Shown: positions 52,301 to 64,000 of the stretch, in pieces | How the letters are laid out: every line of letters begins with the position of its first letter | Numbering within the stretch: the stretch's first letter is position 1 | Source: Protonemura montana | Lineage: Eukaryota; Arthropoda; Insecta; Plecoptera; Nemouridae | Length of the DNA stretch: 64,000 nucleotides | Reading direction: 5' to 3' | Assembly: GCA_947568835.1 (NCBI GenBank) | Contig: OX387605.1 | Coordinates: 9,366,418 to 9,430,417, forward strand | Program-made: the position numbers and the translations under genes | Notes under the pieces: model-generated | What the model was told of the DNA's origin: nothing | Database searches by the model: none | The model's input: only the letters and a program-made list of their open reading frames with translations

Positions 52301-54189
52301 TTTATAGGTAAGTATATCTGACATGTAATTATGAATAAGAGCCGGAAGGCTAGCTCTAGCAGAGTGATGGGATTTATTGGCTTGGCTTCTTATGTGTAAG
52401 CTTGGGTTCTTACTGTAAGAAACCTTACGGCATGGTTCTATAAACAAATTTAAATAACGTGAGCCTGAGCAAGCAGTTACGATAGTTGACAGTGCGAAGT
52501 TCGGCTTTTATTCTAGTCACAGTGCCCGTTCAGGAACGGTGCGGCGTATTGGATACACCGCTCTCCTGAGGTCACTGAAGATAAGCATCAATACGATGAG
52601 ACACACATTGAATGGGGGTAGGAAGGATTTCACATACATGGACTACAACAAGTTTTGCAGGTGACCACTGGTCGGTAATCGGGAAAGGTCCTTGAATGAC
52701 ATTGAACAAGGAATTTTACTTGGTATTCTCCATGGTTCAATTACATTGGTTAACAACCTCTCGACACAATGGATCAGTGAATGTATCACGTTGGTTGCTC
52801 TAGTTACGTCTTTCTTTGGAGGTGACAACGAGTCGTTGGTCCCCTAGGTGACCTTGGTAAGATACGATGCGGCACCGGGGCAACTAGGTGAGGCTAGGTT
52901 CGTCACCAACAAATTATTCACTTACGTAATTAAACCAGCACCCATTGTTAACAATCTGTTGTTAACGTGCTCGTATTGGGGCTATGTATCACATCTATTA
53001 AGAAGTACTGTTATATTATTGTGATCAAGATGTTTTCTCAGTACCACACACTTTTATTGGCTGACAACAACAAGGAAATAATACTTGAATGGAAACTTAA
53101 CTAAACTTACTAGTAACCATAACCAGGTATTAATTTTATTATGTATTAGTATTAGGTATTAATTGCATGGCCATAATAATAAAAAGTCGCTCATAATTGC
53201 TGTAAGACTAGCTTCAAAAATGTTCCAGCATACAAGTAAATAATTGCTTTCTAGTCAGGCACAGTCAATAAACTTTCAATTGGGAAAATAAGATTTGTAA
53301 TAGATGCTAGGTATTTTTGATTTTTTAGGGGAGGTAACAAAAAAAAGGATTTGAATACTTAAATAGAGGGGGTTCCACAGGCAGTGATGAAGAATAGCAA
53401 TTGGCTATATGAGTGGTTTCTAGTTTACTTTGACAGGAAAAATGCTAGCATCTTTATGAAAGAGGTTAAGAAAAAGGTACATCAAATTTGGAATAAATTT
53501 GAAATTTTTTGACTAGATATGAAATGTTTACCAGGAGCAGAGAGACGGAGCATTCATAGATGGTTGGGCTTAGGAAGATCTTTAGTTTTGAAACCCTCAG
53601 TTTTTTCTATGTCAAGAATCAGGTGACATTTTTTTCAGGTTGCCTCTTCTTCTCAAGATGGAATGGTGGGTGTTTATAAAAGTTACTTTTCACTCTTCAA
53701 AATGCAATTTAGTGGTGTAATCGACACCACTCGCCACTCCTAAACACCTTCAGTTAATGTATTCATTTGTAAAACCCACTCCGGTACATTCAATAATATT
53801 TGATCCCAAACTTTCTTCTGTGATCTTGAATTTTGCCTGAAAACCAATTCAACACATTTTTTCATTGAGAAATTGTCAAGTGCTGAATTTAATTCCAAGC
53901 AAAGACTTAATGAAACATTTAGTTGATTTGGGCATACTTGGGGGTGATTGTGTAAAATTGTGAAATTAAATATCGCTCACTATTTTAGCGTGGCATAATT
54001 AAAAACCTAAGCCTGATCAGGACAAAAAAAAGCCTGGCAAGTGACAACTCATTTGATAACTTCAACGTTACACAATTACCATAATTTATTTGAAATATTT
54101 TCTTATTTGATGACTACAACATAAAAAAATAATTTTCAAACCATAAGGGTCTTCAAGCAAAAATACTGAATCGATAAGATAATTAAACA
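49309..54189. other. 4.9-kb region between the gustatory receptor and RTCA
   Basis: No complete gene recognised. A GC-rich patch at about 51960-52200 contains a possible short first exon (51999-52045, plus). The remainder is AT-rich. Confidence 0.5.
54085..54090 (-). terminator. Polyadenylation signal of RTCA
   Basis: AATAAA on the minus strand about 100 bp after the proposed RTCA stop. Its closeness supports the short C-terminus of the model. Confidence 0.5.
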
Positions 54190-57775
<3,586 letters not shown>

Positions 57776-58098
57776 GGTGTGCCTTGAAGGTTAGTGGCTT
57801 CCTATTCTACAGCGATTGGTCCCTTGAAACAAATTTTTTCATTAGAAATTAAGAAATAATATTAAAATGAGCGATTAATTGAAAATTGTACAAAAACAAG
57901 TACTTTTACTACTTATCAACAGGTAGAATTGACAGCTGTTCTCACCCGTCAAAATTTAAAAGGTTGCCAATAATTCCCACCGCCTTTGTGCTGCCGCTTG
58001 ACCGATTTCGTTCTGTTCTTTGGTCTCAGCTGTAGACCGCGGTTCGTTTCCTGACACTTTTGTCACGTAATGACATCACAGTAAAATTCTAGTTAGTT
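57776..58098. promoter_or_regulatory. Shared divergent promoter interval of RTCA and GET3
   Basis: The 323 bp between the RTCA start codon (read left) and the GET3 start codon (read right) must hold both 5' UTRs and both promoters. No TATA box was evident in either direction, which fits housekeeping expression. The bounds are set by the start codons; the promoter role is inferred from position only. Confidence 0.6.
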
Positions 58099-60281
58099 AT
58101 GGCTTCAAATTCACATTCTCCTGATGATGCCAAGATGAGTGGTGACAATTTTGAAGCTCTTGAGCCTACTTTACAGAACGTTGTCGAACAAAAGTCACTT
58201 CGATGGATATTTGTTGGTGGAAAGGGTGGAGTTGGTAAAACAACTTGCAGGTTAGAACTTACCAGATGGACCTAGGTCCTGCGTAAATTCTTTAACTTAT
58301 TACGCTCTGCTTGACTAGTATATTAATTTTGCTGTTGGTTTTTACTGTCATTCTCACAAACAACAAGTAGATATCTTTCTTTGGTCTTTATATGTTAACA
58401 TTCTGGTTTTTATGTTCAGTTGCAGTTTGGCAGTCCAATTATCCAAGGTACGAGAGAGTGTTCTCATCATTTCAACAGATCCAGCCCACAACATTTCAGA
58501 TGCGTTTGATCAAAAGTTTTCGAAAGTTCCAACTAAAGTAAAAGGGTTTGACAACCTCTTTGCAATGGAAATTGACCCAAACGTCGGCTTTAATGAGTTG
58601 CCTGAAGAATATTTTGAGGGTGAGAGCGAAGCCATGAAATTAAGTAAAGGCGTTATGCAAGAGATCGTTGGTGCGTTCCCTGGAATCGACGAAGCAATGA
58701 GCTATGCGGAGGTCATGAAGTAAGTATCATCTAGTTTCTAGGTAGATTATTGTGTTTTCTACCCTAACCAAGGAATTCACATATTCAATGATGCTCATCA
58801 AACTAACATTTTTCATGTTTTTTTTTTGCAGGCTTGTCAAAGGAATGAACTTCTCAGTGGTTGTGTTTGACACCGCTCCGACGGGACACACTCTTCGCCT
58901 TCTCTCGTTTCCCCAAGTGGTCGAGAAGGGTCTCGGAAAACTGATGCGACTCAAGATGAAAATCAGTCCGTTCATATCCCAAATGGGATCAATCATGGGG
59001 ATAACTGACTTCAATCCAGATTCATTCTCAAACAAGATGGAAGAAATGCTAGGAATAATACAACAAGTCAACGAACAGTTTCGTGATCCTGTAAGTCTAA
59101 TTATCTTATTTTGATAGCATAGCATTGCATGGCATGTACAATTTCAAGCAATAAGACATATTCTTCTACTTACAATGTTAACAATGGTAGAACTTCGTCA
59201 CCGGGGCCCATGCGCTAAAATGTCTACATGCTTTTAAAAATGTCTTGAAACAAGTTATGTGGCTTGATCAGGACAAACATATCACTAAAAAAATACATAT
59301 TTCCCCCGTGTCCAGTTATGACGTTCTGGTCTCTTGTGACCCGCTGCCCACTTGAGGGCAAGTGATAATTCACAAGAAATAATAACAGGATGTCAGATAA
59401 TAATATTGTCACAAAATCTGGCAATGTCAATTATACAAACACCAATTGCTTCCAAAATATAAATTCTAGCTTATAGTAATACATTTTTCCCCGTAATCTA
59501 GCTCATTTGCAAAGCATGTGCTATTTATCTTACTAAATTCACCATTGTTCTGCATTTTTTAGAACCAGACAACGTTTGTCTGCGTGTGCATAGCCGAGTT
59601 CCTGTCGCTGTACGAAACTGAGCGGCTTGTGCAGGAGCTGACCAAGTGTGGGATTGACACTCACAACATTATCGTCAACCAGCTTCTACTGCCGGCTGAG
59701 GGTGAACTGCCTTGCAAGCTCTGTGCGGCCAGGCATACAACTCAACAGAAATACCTTGATCAGGCAAGAAGCTCTGATAGTTCATGGTTCGATGATGGTT
59801 TAGCTCAACTTCCGGAGCCAATCTTGCCTGGAAAGGGGTTCGAACGTCTTAAAGATAGTTGTTAATTCCTCAATTAAATTCACTGTAAACACTTGCATCT
59901 CTACTAAATTTCCTTTGTTTATAATTATTTTCAGCAAAAAGGCAAGATTAAAAAAAAAATGCTCTCTATGAATGTAACTTACGTTAACAAATACTTACTT
60001 GCAAGCAAACGATGTGTTAACTTTGACATGAATATGAATCGCACCACTCGTTTGTTTGTCATTCCCTTTGTCTGAGAGTTAAGTGTTTAAATCCAATAAT
60101 ACCAGTATCTTTACCTGCTCAATTTGTAATCTCATCTTTTTTCTCATTTTAGATTAATGATCTCTATGAAGACTTCCACGTTACCAAGCTTCCACTGTTG
60201 GACAAAGAAGTTCGAGGCTCAGAACAGGTCAAGGAGTTCTCCAGCAACCTTTTACACCCTTACGTACCGGTTTTAAAGTAA
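58099..60281 (+). CDS. GET3 (ASNA1): ATPase GET3 / ASNA1, tail-anchored protein targeting factor
   Basis: Cytosolic homodimeric ATPase that carries tail-anchored membrane proteins to the ER receptor. Exons: 58099-58250, 58420-58719, 58832-59090, 59563-59763, 60153-60281; 346 residues, close to the human length. Motifs: P-loop [10 protein letters not shown] (40-49), [16 protein letters not shown], switch DTAPTGH (164-170), a Met-rich client-binding region ([10 protein letters not shown] to [10 protein letters not shown]), and the zinc CKLC pair (288-291) that clamps the dimer. Exon 4 ends YLDQ and is followed by GCAAGA, not GT; exon 5 resumes [16 protein letters not shown] with no gap, so this intron is of the GC-AG class. 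The start is the first [13 protein letters not shown]. It lies head to head with RTCA, 323 bp apart. All catalytic residues I can check are present. Confidence 0.97.
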
Positions 60282-60448
60282 CCATAGAATGTAATGTAAC
60301 TTTCGCTTGCTATATGATGTCTTTACACAGCAAAATTCTTTAACGGCATATTCATTGTAGCTATTTTTATTATGGGTTTATATCGGTTAGTTTATGAAAA
60401 TTTACCAAATTTCTTTGGAGACATGTACATAGTGTATCTATTATTAAT

Positions 60449-60454
60449 ATTAAA
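60449..60454 (+). terminator. Likely polyadenylation signal of GET3
   Basis: ATTAAA, the commonest variant signal, about 170 bp after the GET3 stop. No AATAAA was noticed closer. Confidence 0.4.
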
Positions 60455-60902
60455 ACTTCTGAAATAATTGATGGCAATAACACGTACCTGGCAATTTACA
60501 GTACATATTTCTTACTCAGCTTTGCCTGTATTCTGCTTTTCTCTGCTCAAGTGGCTACACTTTTTTATATCTACGAGCGGGGTGGATGAGCATGTTGAGC
60601 GGCTGTATTGATTTTTTTGGGAATTCTGTGATCATTCTTGCAAAGACGTGCACTGGAAGCTAAATGTCCTCAAACAAGGGTCTGAAATTATAATTAAAAA
60701 GTTTGAAATTCCTAAAAATAAAATTGTCTAAAATTGAAGATTGGCTTAAAAAAAAACATTTTAATTTCTTTCTGGCACAAGCCCCATCTGATGTAAGGCT
60801 CTGCCTCTTGAATTTATTTGGGGGTAGAATTACAAAGCTTTGTCTTTACATCCACCCTACTCCTGGCAAATCTGCAAGTTTTAAATTTACCTGAGTTACC
60901 AT

Positions 60903-60930
60903 CCACTTTGATATCTCCACTTTGATATCT
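60903..60930. repeat. Perfect 14-bp tandem duplication
   Basis: CCACTTTGATATCT occurs twice without a spacer downstream of GET3. Confidence 0.8.
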
Positions 60931-62178
60931 TATTACCTCCTCACCCCTGGCGACTTGTTTATCCAGCGTAATTTGGCACCCTTAGCACGCCTATGCATTT
61001 TTTGATTGTATCCCGTTCAACTTAATTGAGGGGACACTCGCTGAGACGAGGTGACCTGAATGTAGGTATTTTTTGCTCTGAAAAATCTCCAAATATTGAT
61101 TACCATGCAGACTAAGACTGTTTTGTGTTTTAAATTATACCAATCAAGCTATTTCAGTTCTAAAATAAACGAGTCTTTTCTAGCGTTGAACCCTCTCTAG
61201 GCTAAAGAGGCTTTAGAATCATTTCTTTGCTTATTTAACAATGAGCACCATCGAAACCTGGCACCGTTATCTAGAATGGGTTTAAGCTTGGACAACAAAG
61301 TGAGTTATCGGCTCCAGTGGCCTTATGTCTAGATTGCTTTGCATTATGCATTCAACTATTTATTTTTGGTGCATTTCAACTTCAATTGAAAAGACTTGTT
61401 ACATAGTTATGCCAATTTAATGAAAAATATATTATTACAAATATTATCTACAATTGAAAATAAATATATGAAGTACAGACAGCAAGCAACAATGTGCAGT
61501 TCATACGTATTTTTTGACGAGAGAAAGCACACGATGCTCATTTAGTGAGAGATTAAAACGGGTTTCTTGTTTTATGTGAAAATAGGCTAAACAATTGAAA
61601 ATAACACGTTGGTTAAAATTTTACTGTGAGGCTGCATCAGTTACGTTACTAATTATTTCTTTATTGCAATAAGATGATTTTTGTGCACTTATGTTAGCAA
61701 ATACTTAATATAGTGTTCAAGTTGTATTTTCTTAAAAGGAATTAAATATAGGTAATGCCTAAAGCTTAATAAATCATCTCTGAGAATACATTACTGAAAA
61801 ATAAATTGAGAAATAGGACAACCAAAAGTGACTTATTATTTGAAGCAATCCCTGGTGGTGGCTCAAAACTGAAAATACTTCCTGATCAGTATTTTGAAAG
61901 TCATGCTCCTACCAAATTAAATTATGCTAATAATACGATTATTTTCCCCTGTAATTTATTAAAGGTACAATATGTTGACAGCCAGAAAGAGTCAAGTCTT
62001 TATATAATACTCAATAATAATTAGGCCTCTAAACACGGACGTCTCGTCCAGATAGTTCCAATTATAAATTAGCTCGTTACTAGTAATGATATCTGATCAA
62101 AGATCATAAAGATAAATTGTCATGATCACTCAGTAGTCAGAATATTAGGTTTAGCTGGAATAAAATTGCACTTGCACT

Positions 62179-62319
62179 TTAATTGTAAACGTCATATCCT
62201 GTTTGCACTTGTGCATTTGCTTCTGGATCGGGTTTTTCCTCTTTGGTCGTATTGTATCCGATCTCGTGATATCTGATCGGATATGTCAACTGATTGCCTT
62301 TATCCCACGTGTAGAGTTC
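62179..62319 (-). CDS. Last coding exon of an unidentified gene entering from the right edge
   Basis: On the minus strand a strong acceptor (TTTTATTTCAACAG) opens a 46-codon frame that ends in TAA. It reads ELYTWDKGNQLTYPIRYHEI, then a Lys/Glu/Pro-rich segment, and ends TGYDVYN. The composition is hydrophilic with many Tyr, like a cytosolic tail. The exon starts at a codon boundary if the upstream intron is phase 0. No upstream exon was recognised between 62320 and 64000, so the rest of the gene probably lies to the right. I do not recognise the family. Coding is inferred from the splice signal, the balanced composition and the contrast with AT-rich flanks. Confidence 0.5.
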   Translation of the reverse strand, partial: ELYTWDKGNQLTYPIRYHEIGYNTTKEEKPDPEANAQVQTGYDVYN

Positions 62320-64000
62320 CTGTTGAAATAAAACACATTTATAACGATGATAAAAATTGCTAAATTTAGTTTTGCTTTCAATGGAAATTATTTTCTCTAG
62401 ATAACAGATCAGTAGCCATCATTAATGGTTGCTTTGCCTATGCATCAGCAGCGAAATGTTAATAATGATTGAAGTATGCATACCATAATGCATAATTTAC
62501 GGCATGCTCTGTCAGTCAAAGCCCTGTGCCGCGAGTGCGACCAACTTATGGTGGGTTTAATGGAAATGCGGCTAGTGCGTGTTTTGATGTACTACTTCGT
62601 TAGGTACAGGAGCCATTACAGTGCTCCGCATTTGGTGAGGGCTGTCCACCGTTTTCCAGCCCGTATTGAAGTTACGATCTCCATAAACATTTCAATGTGT
62701 TATTCTAGTCTTTAACGATGTAAATGTTTGAAGGGAAAGTGAAAACATGATAATATCTAAAGCTTTTGTTTATCAGTGCGCTGCTCATCGATTATAAAGA
62801 AGTTATTTAAAAAATCACATCTATGATATATATTTTTTTGAACCACCAATTTCGAAACCACCTTTTGCCACAAAAGTTCTACAGCAAAATTTTTTGAAAT
62901 TTGTGGTTCTAATGAGACATAGTTTAGGCTTTTATCCAGTCAAAATCTACTTCGGGGACCGATCGAAAAAATTAATTTACCTGAACCAGGTTTATTATGC
63001 ATGGACATTTCAACACATGGCAGACACATTCTAATCGAAAGGAAAATTTGTTATATTCCTTTCCCCTACACCCGCGAGTGTGGTCTAATCTCGCGATTCC
63101 CAAATGTCAATACACGTCCCACGCACGCTAGTGCCAAGAGCCAGCCAGTGTCTAGCAAGTTCGATTCGAACGTGTCTCCGGGAAATGCTAAGAGCTCGCC
63201 GAGCAAGTGCAAAGAAAATGACATTGATTGATAGTTTCAGCTAGGGCGCGCGAGAATCGCGGGAATACGTAACGCTGTTTGGTTCGCAAGTATTTATTTG
63301 TATTGGCACCGCAAGGAGAGCAAGACAAATAGAGGTTTTAGCCGAATAGGCGAGCTTGAAGTGAACGTCAATTACGCTGAGCAGGCGAGTGACGTTCGCG
63401 GTAGCGCTGGATGGTGCGTGAAATCATCAAGTTTTAGAGGGCCCAGGGGATGGCCTGTGTTTGTAGGACTTTGGGTGCAACGCTGATCTCTACGGCCCTA
63501 TTGCACGAACAACGGCCCCATGGGCATAGACGCCGAACCAGGCTATCCCAGCATTCGTTTTCACGTTGTTGGTACGAAATATTTTATTGCGCTACGAAAG
63601 GTTGAATTATTCCGTGTAATTTCACGTTTTTTTACATATCCTAAATAGGTTGTTATATCCAAGTCACGCATTTTAACTCTAAATTCAACTGAAATACATT
63701 TTTTTTGCTGTAGAAAATCATGGCAAACGCGAAACATGGTAAATTTGCAAACTTATTTTAGAATGACTTTTCCCATGACGTGACTTTGCACGTGGTAACG
63801 CATTATATACCGCCGGGCGTCTGCTTCAACAGCGTACGTGCGTGCTAGTGAAAGGGGGTTGATTGAAGGAAGGGTGCTATCCCACAACCAACATCACCAC
63901 CGCCGGCCCCAAACCCCAAAACAGGCACTAGAACAACAAATGGGCGCGAGCAAACAGCCGAAACTTTGATTTGCATGAAGCAGGCAGGTAGTGTATACAC
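62320..64000. other. Right edge, presumed intron of the unidentified minus-strand gene
   Basis: No exon recognised. GC rises toward the end; TATATAC at 63804-63810 followed by GC-rich sequence could be a promoter of another plus-strand gene, with weak support. Confidence 0.4.

Larger units (their letters stand above)
60282..62178. other. Region between GET3 and the right-edge gene
   Basis: AT-rich 3' flanks of two convergent genes. Holds the 14-bp tandem duplication at 60903-60930. No further gene recognised. Confidence 0.5.

Overview
The window is nuclear DNA of an arthropod, almost certainly an insect. It is moderately AT-rich. Its genes are split by GT-AG introns of about 0.1 to 18 kb, and it contains a chemoreceptor of the insect gustatory-receptor family. 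Nothing bacterial, viral or CRISPR-like was seen. Species cannot be fixed from the sequence alone; a hemipteroid insect is only a guess.

Layout. (1) About 4.4-30.6 kb: the 5' half of an OSBPL9-type oxysterol-binding-protein-related gene on the minus strand. It has a PH domain, a coiled linker and an FFAT-like motif; the lipid-transfer domain must lie left of the window. Its first intron is about 18 kb. (2) Nested in that intron, on the opposite strand, is a head-to-tail cluster of three complete fatty-acid elongase genes (ELOVL-A, -B, -C; 13.9-16.4, 17.9-20.5 and 25.4-29.7 kb). All three have seven exons with the same intron phases and near-identical internal exon lengths. (3) 32.9-37.8 kb, minus: a secreted, His/Pro/Gln-rich protein of 1258 residues with long polyglutamine runs and a non-repetitive C-terminal third; family not recognised. 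(4) 38-47 kb: nothing I can call. (5) 47.3-49.3 kb, plus: a four-exon gustatory receptor. (6) 54.2-57.8 kb, minus: RNA 3'-terminal phosphate cyclase (RTCA). It is head to head with (7) GET3/ASNA1 on the plus strand, 58.1-60.3 kb; they share a 323-bp promoter interval. (8) 62.2 kb, minus: the likely last coding exon of an unidentified gene running off the right edge.

Functional reading. The elongases act at the ER membrane in very-long-chain fatty-acid synthesis. The host gene encodes a lipid-transfer protein that should be tethered to ER VAP proteins through its FFAT motif. The nest therefore puts ER lipid synthesis and ER lipid transport genes in one transcription unit, read in opposite directions. 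GET3 and RTCA are housekeeping genes with a divergent arrangement. Exon joins were derived by hand from reading frame, splice consensus and family conservation; each multi-exon model closes in frame.
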